A model generated the notes under the pieces. The model was not told where the DNA came from and ran no database searches. It worked only from the letters and a program-made list of their open reading frames with translations. Of a stretch of 64,000 nucleotides of DNA, positions 41,489 through 51,613 are shown piece by piece. The stretch is from Macrostomum hystrix (Eukaryota > Platyhelminthes > Macrostomidae), in contig CATNEN010000003.1 of assembly GCA_950097015.1 (NCBI GenBank), forward strand, positions 2,286,001-2,350,000. The letters run 5' to 3'. Each line of letters starts with the position of its first letter. Within the stretch, counting starts at the first letter, position 1. Position numbers and translations under genes: made by a program.

Positions 41489-42623
41489 CTGCAAGTGATG
41501 TTTTTCAACTTTCAACTCCATAGTACACACGAACGGGGCCAGATAAATGCTTGATGGGAACCCACACCGGGCCGACAAAGTCGACTTGGTAGCTTTCGAG
41601 ATTCGGCATTGGCGCTTTCTGAACCCAAGGTTATTGAACTGGTGAATTTCTTCCCCCATAAAGCATAGTTAATGAACGGCTCACCTGGGCTAAGCAACAA
41701 CGCCGGCCGTCGTTTGAAACCAGACAAGCCGAGCCGACAGCGCCAGTGGTTGCTGCTCGAGTTGTCCAAGCCGATTGACCGGCCGCTGAGCACACGTCCG
41801 CATCCAATCGGCTCATTGCTCGGCCCAGACGGTCGGCCGTTGAGAAGAAGTCCGCTTCAACCGCAGACGCATTGGCCGCCTGCAGCAGCCGATCAGCCAG
41901 CCAGTCGGTTCGGGCCATAGACACTAGATCCTCCGGCACAAACTGGCCGCTGCCCGGCTGTCTCAAAGAAGTCGCCAATTGTTCCGGTTGGCGAATTTCG
42001 CCAAAGTCGGAGCCGTTGTTGTTCCAGTCAAGCTGGCGCAGCAGGGTTCGTCGAGCGACTCGTGCGGCGGTGGGAGACACCGCGGCCAACTCGGCTGCCG
42101 TGTAGTCGGCTGCCAGCGCTGCCACGGCGGCTGCGCATTGACGACCGCCGACGCCGACAAATAGGCCGGCGAAGAGCGACGCATTTTGTGACAATCTAGC
42201 CGCCGTCCAGTCCGATGACGACGTCGCTAATGAGGCCATAGACGATGTCGGCGATGAGTGCGATCCGCTGTTTGCCGAGTGAACCAGGCCGCAGGCGGTG
42301 ACTTCTTCTACGATGGCTGCCGGCCAATGCGACGCCGGAGACGACGCCGAAGATGGCGACGTTGACGGCGTCATAATGATTCTGCTGGACTGCGGGCTGC
42401 AGCTGGTCGCAATTTTTCTGTCATTGCCGCCGCCGCTGCTGCTGCTGCTGCTGCTGCTGCTGATACCGGGAGAATGGGCTGGACTAGAATATGGTTCTGA
42501 GCGATGCTGACTGCGGCACTGCTGAGGTAGCGACTGTGCCCGGTGCCTGCCAGATGGCAATGCGAGATCTGGCGTTGAGGCGTCTGGTGTCGAAGTATTG
42601 ATTTGTGAGTCCGCTGATGCGTG

Positions 42624-42681
<58 letters not shown>

Positions 42682-42911
42682 GTCTGTAGTTGTTGCTTAC
42701 CCCGACCTTTTAAATTTGATAAAGTGAATTGCCATGCAAATACCCGAATCTGTAAGTCTGTAGATAACCCCAGTCTGTAAGTCTGTAGATATCCCCAGCC
42801 TGTAAGTCTGTCTGTAAGTCTGTAAGTCTGTAAGCAGCTATTAAATGTGGACAGCATTTTGTCAAAGTTCTTACCAAAAGCCGAGTAAAGCAGGCAGCTG
42901 AGTGTTTTCAT
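40883..42911 (-). CDS. PDP-like PPM pseudophosphatase
   Basis: Homologue of the pyruvate dehydrogenase phosphatase catalytic subunit, but probably inactive. Exons: 42911-42875, 42706-41685, 41488-40883 (553 residues). Family evidence: LLGRMEALRAFGLVQLKW and PPYLTATPEVTEVEL match the PDP segments around RAFGD and PPYLTAEPEV, and the order of all PPM motifs is kept. Changes: the family VFDGH.G is LFVGVGG (about residue 194), GDSRA is GNSAA, the NDHN position is lost, RAFGD is RAFGL, TDGLWE is SPGLWS, and the final RDD is NEE. The N-terminus has a CAG-encoded polyQ of about 20 and long Ser-rich text instead of a clear targeting peptide, although MKTLSCLLYSAF is hydrophobic. Intron 1 (157 bp) stays open in frame, so the first junction is less certain than the second. 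Location and role are unknown; a regulatory or scaffold role is only a guess. Confidence 0.83.
41685..42706 (-). CDS. PDP-like gene exon 2: polyQ, Ser-rich linker, N-terminal PPM fold
   Basis: Acceptor TTAAAAG, donor CAG|GTGAGC. Contains the polyQ, a low-complexity Ser/Pro stretch and the altered first PPM motif LFVGVGG, ending CLAQ in phase 0. Confidence 0.82.
42606..42682 (-). repeat. Coding CAG repeat (polyQ) in the PDP-like gene
   Basis: About 20 CAG codons in exon 2 near the acceptor; unstable-repeat candidate. Confidence 0.9.
42747..42838 (+). repeat. Short repeat in PDP-like intron 1
   Basis: Units of GTCTGTAA and GTCTGTAGATA(A)CCCCAG, four or so copies, inside the 157-bp intron. Confidence 0.8.
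42875..42911 (-). CDS. PDP-like gene exon 1
   Basis: Codes MKTLSCLLYSAF plus a split glycine. Donor TTTTG|GTAAGA. It could instead read straight through the short intron, which is also open. Confidence 0.55.
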
Positions 42912-43342
42912 ATTCGAGTTAGCTATAGCAGTTTAACTATTATGTTATAAAATTATAAAAGTCGGAACGAATTTACGCAGTTGACCGCAAAGTGAGCGGC
43001 TCTATCTTCTTATCCTCGATGTAGGATTTATTAAATCTAATTCTTAAACTTATTATATTTCTCGCTAACCAATCGTTTGCGGATGTCGCTTTTAGAATGT
43101 GTATATAATACTACTAGCTTTTTTTGCCCGTTGTTTTTGGGGCAGAAATTTGAAGCAAAGCAGTAAGCAATTCACGTCTCTGTATTAACTTTATAGTGAA
43201 GGTCACCATTTATTTATTTACTGCATTAATGAAAAGTGAAGAGTTTGTTTAAGGGCGTTTTAAGTAAAAAATAAGTGAAAAGTTTGTCCAAACAGCCCCC
43301 CCTTGATTACTTCTTTAGAAACATGTCTCTTAGCCACTCCTC
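42912..43342 (-). other. Region upstream of the PDP-like gene
   Basis: Likely promoter side of a minus-strand gene; no specific motif claimed. Confidence 0.4.
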
Positions 43343-43350
43343 TATACAGT

Positions 43351-43649
43351 CCGTGGCAGATCCAGGAATTTTGTTTTGGGGCGGTCTGTCAGGGGAGCGC
43401 CATGAGAATCACAGAGGGGGTGCCAGCGGCCGAAAAAGGGCGCCAGGAGCCAAGAAAGGGCGCCAGCGGCTGAAAAACGGGAGCCAGCGGCTGAAAAACG
43501 GGAGCCAGCGGCTGAAAAAGGGGCGCCAGCGGCCGAAAAGGGGCGCCAGTGCTGTGACTGGCGCCCCTGGTGGGGGCATCTTATTCCCATGATTAAAATT
43601 TTGGGGGGGGGGCGACTGCCCCCCGCCCCCCCCCCTAAATCTGCCTCTG
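43351..43649. mobile_element. hAT-type MITE, 299 bp
   Basis: Flanked by a perfect 8-bp direct repeat TATACAGT (43343-43350 and 43650-43657). The ends are inverted repeats: CCGTGGCAGATCCAGG on the left, CAGAGGCAGATTTAGG on the opposite strand at the right. The 8-bp duplication and CAGNGG-type ends indicate hAT. The interior has no transposase, only a short tandem repeat. Confidence 0.85.
43424..43547 (+). repeat. Internal tandem repeat of the MITE (about 21 bp)
   Basis: Five to six copies of a GCCAGCGGCTGAAAAA-type unit fill the MITE interior. Confidence 0.8.
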
Positions 43650-43801
43650 TATACAGTATGCATGTACACGCGTATGCATAAGGAAAATAGCCATGGCATA
43701 ACAATAACAATGTCAAAGAAACCAAATTAAACTGTTTCAGAGTTCAGAGTTAGACAGGTCAAGGTCAATTCGTGACTACTTTTCTATTAATTGCTTGCGA
43801 G

Positions 43802-44503
43802 TCACCTCAAGGCCTGGGGATACACCACATTCTTCGTTCTTCCCCTTGGTGCGAAAATGAATAGGCCAGCTGGAGTTCCAACACGGGAGCAGGCGACATA
43901 AAGCTGCCCATGCGAGAAGCAAGGAGTCTCCAGGTTGATGCCAGCCACCTTCAGCGACTGTCCCTGAGCCTTGTTAATAGTCATCGCAAAGCACACTCTC
44001 ACAGGGAACTGCAGTCGCTTGAACTGAAATGGCAGGTCCGTGGGGATAATTGGAATCCGGGGAACGAACACAGACTCTCCTCTGCCAGATCCAGTCATTA
44101 TCGTGGCCTCAATCACGTGTGGGAAGAGCCGCCTGACTATCAGTCTGGTGCCGTTACACAGCCTTGGCGCATTCAGGTTGCGGAGGAGCATAATTGGTGC
44201 CCCAACTTTCAGCTGCAAGTTGTGCGATGGAGTTCCAGGAGGATCTAGAGAGTTCAGAAACTCAACAGGATACTCCACAGCGGTGTCATCAGTCAACGTT
44301 GTATCAATTGACTTGTAGGTGAAAACTGCACCTGGCAACTCCTGAAGCAGTTGGTAGTTAATTCCGTTGGCGGCATCATTTCTAGGACACAGAATTGCCC
44401 TCTCTGACAGCCAGTCAACGCCAGCCTCTCTCTTTCTTCTATCCCAGGCTGGCTGGAGAGAAATATCGACCGGAGAGCCCTGCGCACTGGGACGCCACCG
44501 CAC
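43802..44503 (-). pseudogene. Helitron helicase C-terminal fragment
   Basis: An open frame of 233 codons with PIF1-like Helitron helicase motifs: GAPIMLLRNLN, LCNGTRLIV, FAMTINKAQGQSL and HGQLYVACSRVGTPAG. Walker A/B motifs and the Rep nuclease are absent, so it cannot be an autonomous transposase. Confidence 0.85.
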
Positions 44504-45071
44504 TCACCGCACTCAGTCTCAGTGCTGCTTGGGGGCCAGTAGACAGTCTAGGGGTTTGGGCTGTGTACATTCACGGCTTGAAATACAATGTACAGTCTGG
44601 GGCTTCGGCGCCCGGGGAAGGGAGGGGGTGGCTGTAATAAAATTTGGCCCGCAGAGTGGCAGAGGGGAGTTGGGGTGGCTGTCCTCGGAAAACAAAAAGT
44701 GACTCACTTTGAGATGATGCAGCTTTGCTCTGGATTGAGTAGAGATGTTCAAAATTGACAGCATTGTTGGAAAACATGTAAAGTGTAAGTGGATCAAATT
44801 TGGAGAAAATCTGACAAAGTGGGGCGACGATATGTCGAATTGTGTGATTTTTTGACGATTTTTGAGCAGTTTTTTGCACTTTTGAGCAGGAAGGAAATGA
44901 TTTTTCGGGAATTTGAGTAGCCTATTGCACTCAGCGTAGGTGGTTTTAGGTGTGTGCAAAGTTTGGTGCAATTTGGTTGAGCGGTTTCGGCGTCTATAAA
45001 GACAAAAGGTTGCACACACACAGACAGACACACACACACACAGACAGAGTTTTCACTTTTATATATATAGA
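43802..45071 (-). mobile_element. Decayed Helitron, minus orientation
   Basis: On the minus strand the element starts TCTATATATATAAAAG at 45071, preceded by A, the usual Helitron terminus and A/T target. A TG-rich stretch and the sequence GCCGAAACCGCTCAACC follow, like many Helitron 5' regions. After about 500 bp a helicase C-terminal frame begins. The Rep domain and ATPase motifs are missing and I find no clear CTRR 3' end, so the copy is internally deleted and 3'-uncertain. Confidence 0.75.
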
Positions 45072-45074
45072 TTA

Positions 45075-45442
45075 TGTACATTATAAAATCTGCCCTAACA
45101 CACCCACCCACCCACACACTGTGTCCTCCGTCCCTCACGTCCCTCTTCATCGGTCAGTGGGCCGTCCGCTATTTCTATTGGCTGGAACTTGGCCCAGACA
45201 GGGGGCGGGTGGGGTTGTTGTTGTCGACCCAGCCGCCGCGCCCGCCCAAAATGCTTTTTTTCCTTAGTCACGTGGAACTCTTGGCAAATTTCTTAGAAAG
45301 CCAATGCGAGTGCCAAGTTGGACTTTTGGGAAGCGGAAAATATTTTGTTTGATTGTTAAATGGTTTTGAGTAGAATAGAATAGTATTGTTTTACTATCTA
45401 CTACTCCTGTCTACTTTTATAATATCTTTATTAGATAGACTC
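45075..45442 (+). other. Intergenic, left edge of Helitron insertion
   Basis: A CCCACC-rich stretch, then unique DNA; no gene supported. Confidence 0.45.
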
Positions 45443-45900
45443 GGGATGAGACAGAGGGTGAGACAGGGGGTGAGACAGAGGGTGAGACAGAGGGTGAGAC
45501 AGGGGGTGAGACGGAGAAATAATGTTAGAGAGATAATGCCACACAGAGGAGAAAGATAGAGGCTGAGTAATTAAGTAAGAAAATGAGAGGGTTAGAAAGG
45601 GAGGGAGGGTGAGAAAGAGAGGGTGAGAAATTAGGGAGGGTGAGAAAGAGAGGGTGAGAAAGAGAGGCTGAGAAATTAGGGAGGGCGAGAAATTAGGGAG
45701 GGTGAGAAATTATGGAGGGTGAGAAATTAGGGAGGGTGAGAAATTAGGGAGGGCGAGAAATTAGGGAGGGTGAGAAATTATGGAGGGCGAGAAAGAGAGG
45801 GTGAGAAATTAGGGAGGGCGAGAAAGAGAGGGTGAGAAATTAGGGAGGGTGAGAAATTAGGGAGGGTGAGAAATTAGGGAGGGTGAGTAAGGTAGTGTGA
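45443..45900 (+). repeat. Purine-rich minisatellites
   Basis: First GAGACAGAGGGT units, then AGGGAGGGTGAGAAATT units alternating with GAGAAAGAGAGGGT. An intergenic exception to the + strand pyrimidine bias. Confidence 0.92.
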
Positions 45901-45904
45901 GTAA

Positions 45905-46496
45905 GACAAGGACAAAGGTGTGGCACAGCGGAGAGATTAGAGAAAATATTTATTTATTCTGGTAGTTTGAGATCTATTCGGTAGTTCTTTTCCTAATCCT
46001 ACGTGGCTCACATAGAAATTTGATGTTCAGATTAAAGGCTGCTTTAATTCGATCGAATCAAACTTAACGCAGTTTGTTACTAGCGAGTATCAAATAGCAG
46101 TATCAGAAAACCTTTGTCGTTCATCGTTCGAAACACGACAATTTCCGTTTCCCACGAGATACAAAGAAGCTACAAAAAAACAAAAATTTCTCTTTACCCC
46201 AGTGCAGCATTATTGGCGGCAATTAATGTGAACTTTGTGCACTTGATCTCCGGGTGGGGGCCTATGAACTATATGCACTGTAAAATGCTAAGTTAACATG
46301 TGTGAGTTTTTAACGCCGCAAATATCTATACATTTTAACACGCATTTCCTGTAGGCCATGACTGGAAGTGGACCTCGTGATTGAAAACATTGCGTTTTTT
46401 TCATCATTTGGTTCGCAATTAGGCGTACACAATAAAAAGGGTTGCACAAAAATGCTTTAAGATATTCCACAGTTTGTAAATATATATTTCTGTGAA
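45905..46496 (+). other. Intergenic
   Basis: Nothing recognised. Confidence 0.5.
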
Positions 46497-46760
46497 AGGG
46501 GTTGTAGTCTAATGGTTAGAGCGTCGGGGGTTCGATTCACGACTCCACTGCGATACTTCTTCATTTTATATAAGATGCTAAACTCTGCATTGCTTCAGTT
46601 CACTAGCTGTTAAATGGGTACCACTACCAGCATTATTGGGGTAATTTTGTGTGGGTGTGACGTCACCCCAGTCCATGGACTGAACAGCCGTACGCAGCCT
46701 TCAGATGCGCCGTGCAATAGCTGCGGCTGTGCTGTCGGCTGCACAAAAATGTGGGCATTT
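46497..46760 (+). mobile_element. SINE family B copy
   Basis: tRNA-like head TAGTCTAATGGTTAGAGCG and GGGTTCGATTCACGACTCC, then the core CAGTTCACTAGCTGTTAAAT and CCCAGTCCATGGACTGAAC shared with copies near 38470 and 40560. Not a functional tRNA. Confidence 0.75.
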
Positions 46761-46895
46761 GAAATATCCCAGTTGCCTTTCTACTGTCAAAAATTTCCCT
46801 GGAATTGTGTTATTTGAATTTGAGGCTGAATACTGCAATTATTCATGTATATCATATACTTACATTTCCTACTCAATTATGTGGATTTATTTTAG

Positions 46896-47054
46896 GATTT
46901 TTAGCACACCTGTACGCGCTCGAAAAAGAACTTTTTACCTCCCACGCACCAGAGCATTCTCGATCCCAAGGGTTCAAGCTTCGATTTCATTACTTCGCAT
47001 TCTACAATCGCCAAGTGCGGAGTATATATGCGTGGGCGTTCCCTTTCTGTAATT
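46896..47054 (+). other. Possible orphan exon
   Basis: After TTTATTTTAG an open stretch reads GFLAHLYALEKELFTSH and FHYFAFYNRQVRSIYAW, ending near TTG|GTATGC. Composition looks more coding-like than its surroundings, but no family is recognised and no partner exon is seen. Confidence 0.2.
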
Positions 47055-47447
47055 TGGTATGCAAATAAATTCCTAGGGGCATACCTGTGCACTCCCTGTC
47101 TGGCTCACAATCACGTGTGTAGAAGTTTCACAAAGTCATGTGACAATTTTGTGCATTGACAGCAGCAATAGCCAGCTAAACATTAGTTTAATTTACAAAG
47201 CTTTCTATTTATATCCAGAATTCTCTTAGGGTTTTTAAAAGAAAAATAGGAGATAAAAACTCGCATATTATAGAATATGATAACTCAGCTCGTTATAAAG
47301 TTTTTTGTCTGCGAAGCAGTAATAATACACAGTCTGTTTTGTTCACACAAGCAATGCAAAAGCTAGATTAGTCAGTGAGCGTAGGGTATTTATAGACAGT
47401 CCAAAATTATTAAAATTAGCCATTTCCTTTCAATTTTGCTGGACTCT

Positions 47448-48250
47448 TCCAAACTTGACCAAACCTTCCAGAGCCTTCCAAACTTGACGAAACCTTCCAA
47501 ACTTGACGAAACCTTCCAAACTTGACTAAACCTTCCAAACTTGACTAAACCTTCCAAATTTGAATAAACCTTCCAAACTTGACTAAACCTTCCAAACTTG
47601 ACGAAACCTTCCAAACTTGACTAAACCTTCCAAACTTGACTAAACCTTCCAAATTTGAATAAACCTTCCAAACTTGACTAAACCTTCCAAACTTGACGAA
47701 ACCTTCCAAACTTGACTAAACCTTCCAAACTTGACTAAACCTTCCAAATTTGAATAAACCTTCCAAACTTGACTAAACCTTCCAAACTTGACGAAACCTT
47801 CCAAACTTGACGAAACCTTCCAAACTTGACTAAACCTTCCAAACTTGACTAAACCTTCCAAACTAGACTAAACCTTCCAAACTTGACTAAACCTTCCAAA
47901 CTTGACTAAACCTTCCAAACTTGACTAAACCTTCCAAACTTGACTAAACCTTCCAAACTTGACGAAACCTTCCAAACTTGACTAAACCTTCCAAACTTGA
48001 CGAAACCTTCCAAACTTGACGAAACCTTCCAAACTTGACGAAACCTTCCAAACTTGACGAAACCTTCCAAACTTGACGAAACCTTCCAAACTTGACGAAA
48101 CCTTCCAAACTTGACGAAACCTTCCAAACTTGACGAAACCTTCCAAACTTGACGAAACCTTCCAAACTTGACGAAACCTTCCAAACTTGACGAAACCTTC
48201 CAAACTTGACGAAACCTTCCAAACTTGACGAAACCTTCCAAACTATTGAC
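47448..48250 (+). repeat. 19-bp minisatellite
   Basis: Unit CCTTCCAAACTTGACGAAA with CTAAA and TTTGAAT variants, about 42 copies, intergenic. Confidence 0.95.
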
Positions 48251-48254
48251 TACA

Positions 48255-51200
48255 CCTTCCAGAACTTTTCAGTCGTGATCAAAGTTTTACAAAAAATTAC
48301 GTATTGTGAAAGCTTTTCTTTTAATAAATTGCAAAACTTGCAAAAGACTAACTTTAGCCGCGGTCTGCAGTGCTTGTGACTACCCCCGTGGCCGTTCATG
48401 CAGCTGCGGGTCATGTAAGGTCACAAAACACTGGCACAGACGGCCGGCTCTGAACGCACGAGGCCTCAGTAAACAAGGCGGTGTAAACAAGGCGGTGCTA
48501 ATTCGTGTTTCCTTAAGTCCATTAGTTAGCTGGCTTGAGTGTGTGTGGGTCTTACACACTGACATTTGGGCATGTTTTTATTCAAACCAGTCTGCAGCAA
48601 CATATTGTCTAAAGCAATGTGAGCTAAATAAAGTCAAGCTAGACTATACTTTTCTGAGATTTTTCATTTCCTGAAAAAAAAACGTTTTTTCTCATAATCC
48701 AACAATGTCTTGTGCGACAGAGATTATTAATTGACTAGAGAAAGGGTTTCTGAGAGAGTCCAAACTAATGCGTTGTAAAAGGTTCCTGTGTCATCTGCTT
48801 AACCAAGTGTTTAATGCGAAATACATTAGCATAATTGGTTGCTGTAAAATGATCAAATCAAAATAACTTCCATTTTGAATGCCACTTCCGCAGTTCAAGA
48901 AGACAGTTTACTTTAATAATTTAATTTAGTTTAATTGTTTGATTTTGAGACGATTCTCTTGTGTGTTTGAGGCGATTCTCATGTGAAATTTGAGACGATT
49001 CTCATGTTTAGTTTGAGACGATTCTCGAGTGTAATTTGAGACGCTTAATGGTCTAAAATCTAGTTATCTATGTACGAGCTATTTAGATATCTAGCTACCT
49101 AGCTATCCAGGTCTGTATGCACGTAGCTCGGTTCGATTCTCGTATAGTTTAAGATGATTATTATTCATTCTGAGACAATCATCGAGCGATAGGAGTCTAA
49201 CTTGTACTATTAAAATCACTGAAGCTAACGACCTTTAGACGTACCCATGAAAGTTAAAAGTTGATTTCATATTTGGTGCTTCATTAAGATCACAATGCAC
49301 ATTTTTGCCAGATTGACAGAGCTCAGTTCGTGTCACAGAAAAAAATTGGGACATGAATGATTAGTAAAATAGATTTAGAAACTCAAGGTCGTCCATAAGA
49401 TAGCGAGATTTTTTTCTGTAAAATACACACCCATACACACGCACACACACAACACTCGTGCATTTCATGGGAACCAAGAATTTGGACTGAGAATTAGTTC
49501 ACGAGGCAAGTGTAGTTGAATGGCTAAAGTGTCTGCTTTCCCACGAATCCCAACAATTATGCTTTGAATGTTATGCGGCCGACAAAAGAGTCCGTTTTTG
49601 TGTTTATCAAGAGCGTTTTTAGTGTTTCACGTACTCGGTTAAAAAGTGGCAACATAATTTTAATAGTTTAAAAAATCAAAGCAATGAAGCTTTTTTTCGT
49701 TATGTTTTATTGGCAGACGAAACATATTAAGCAGACGGCGTTTCGCAAGGAAAACACGAGATAAAAATGAACCCACAAATAAATCTAATAATACGCGATT
49801 TATGCTACTTGGTTCGGGCTTGCCAGTAGCATACATAGAGTACATGGGAATAAAAAAACTATCCACAGTGCGTATAATAAAAGAGGGATCTTAACTCAGG
49901 GTTTAATTTAATTTGTCTTATCCAAGAACTCTCAAATAAAGTATACACAGTAAGGGAAAATCATTACTTTTCGAGCAAAATCGGGTGTTTTCTTACTGAC
50001 AGGATGATGATGTCGTGTGCGTTAATTTAAGAATATCTATAATACGACTTTACTGGGCAACGATAACAAAAGTTCATTAAGGGTTTGTGTAGCGTACAGT
50101 GTAAGACATTTAATATAACAGAGTAAAAACTGATTTCTTTTTGTATTAATTTAAAAAATTAATAGAAGTTAAAAATCTACAAAAAAAAGAAAATTCAAAC
50201 ACTAAAAGTGAAAGTAAAAAACTGCGTTTTTATTAATAAATATGATACATGTTTTTCTAAAACGAAATAGCTTATTAATCGAAACATCGGCTAACAAAAA
50301 TTTTTTTAAATACACTTAAAACAAGGAATTAACATTGAATTATTTAAAATGATCAATTAAGATTTCAATTTTAAATTTGACAAAAATGTAACCCTGTGGA
50401 TCAACAGTTATGGACAAAGTTTTTTACAATTATATGAAACAAAAGTGACTAGTAACTTCAGCTTTAAGTAAAGAATATCAGTACATTATGAAAAAGCAAA
50501 ATATGTATGTAACAAAACGCTGTTAGTAAAATTATTTTTCGCAAGAATAAAATTAACTTCATATAGACAATAGATGCACAAATATTATAGTCTCCAAAAA
50601 TACATCAACTTTATCTGTATCAACTATGTTAATGTTTTTTTTAACCTAGGTGATGCAGACAAGAAGCAATTAAGATGCATTCACTATTTACGACCTAAAA
50701 TTGCAAATCTACGGAATACTGGTGAGAAAACGACTGTCTAGTCGTTTCCTGGTGTAAAATTTGCTACCTTCATGCCATGCACTTGTTTTTCGCAACAAAA
50801 ATAATTTCTAAGTATAATTTGTTTGTTAATAATATTTGGTGTACGCGCTTTGTAGAATTAAGCGATAGGAAGAGAGTTTCGATTAAGAAGAAAATTAATT
50901 CAAAATTAAATTGAGAAATTACGTTACCCCCAGATTCACTACCTTTTCTACCCATGCAACCCATCGATCAACGCAGTTCCTCAAGATGACGAAGAAAAAG
51001 TTTTGTGGGTTAGCAGCATTTTTTGTTTAAATAAGAGTTGAGATTTATTTGTTATAGTTCCAAGGAAGGACTATGTTAATCCGAATTATGATTCGAAATA
51101 AGGAGACTTGAAGTTATAAGTTTAATAGATGTCATAATAGAATTAAATGTTCAGAGAAGTTAAAAGCTTGCTCAATGTGTACACAATTAAAGCTTTAAAA

Positions 51201-51300
51201 TTGGCAGATGCAATTACTATGGAATATTATTAAGACAGTGTGAAAAAACAAAAATATTAGAAACACGTTGTCAATATTTTCGTTTTTCTTTTGTTTAATA
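48255..51300 (+). other. Intergenic AT-rich region downstream of the protocadherin
   Basis: Contains a tandem AAACAAGGCGGTG pair near 48475, the GAGACGATTCTC repeats, a CA run near 49427, and otherwise AT-rich DNA. No gene found. Confidence 0.5.
48945..49040 (+). repeat. Degenerate GAGACGATTCTC repeat
   Basis: About five spaced copies of TTTGAGACGATTCTC. Confidence 0.75.
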
Positions 51301-51304
51301 ATAG

Positions 51305-51310
51305 TTTATT
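51305..51310 (-). promoter_or_regulatory. AATAAA overlapping protocadherin stop codon
   Basis: The minus strand reads GTTTAATAAAC; the TAA stop lies inside the hexamer context. It is too close to the stop to be certainly the signal used. Confidence 0.35.
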
Positions 51311-51613
51311 AAACATCTTTGAAGAACAGGCTATCGATCTGGCGACACACCTGGTCGGCCGGATTCACCTGTTGATCACAGGTTGCACCGGTGTTGGTTG
51401 CCATAGCCACGGGTGACGCACTGTGGCCAGCACTGGCCGTGTGAATTGTGGCCAACAATGGCTGCGGCGTCGGTGGCTTTGACTGCTGCTGCTGCTGCTG
51501 CTGAATAGAATTCAGTGGAGTCGACCGAGCATTTTGAACTGACTGCAGTGATGGCAGTGGGGTAAACCGCATAGGCGTCTGATGCTGTTGCTGCTGTTGT
51601 TGCTGCTGCAAAT
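51309..51613 (-). CDS. Protocadherin terminal exon
   Basis: The acceptor AATTTAG is selected by phase (split Asp codon), then two polyQ tracts and SKPPTPQPLL. The protein ends SLFFKDV. The TAA stop overlaps an AATAAA. Confidence 0.86.

Noticed and set aside
42718-42874. Reading exon 1 and exon 2 of the PDP-like gene as one continuous exon
   Set aside because: The frame is open, but a good donor (GTAAGA) and a phase-matched acceptor exist and the segment is repetitive; kept as an intron with stated doubt.
43275-43725. Frames over the MITE
   Set aside because: Caused by its GC-rich tandem interior; no transposase signature.
44519-45150. Minus-strand frames upstream of the helicase fragment
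   Set aside because: They lie in the Helitron 5' non-coding region and show no Rep motifs.
46497-46560. tRNA gene
   Set aside because: Has A- and B-box-like text but lacks a proper cloverleaf and continues into a SINE core shared with other loci.
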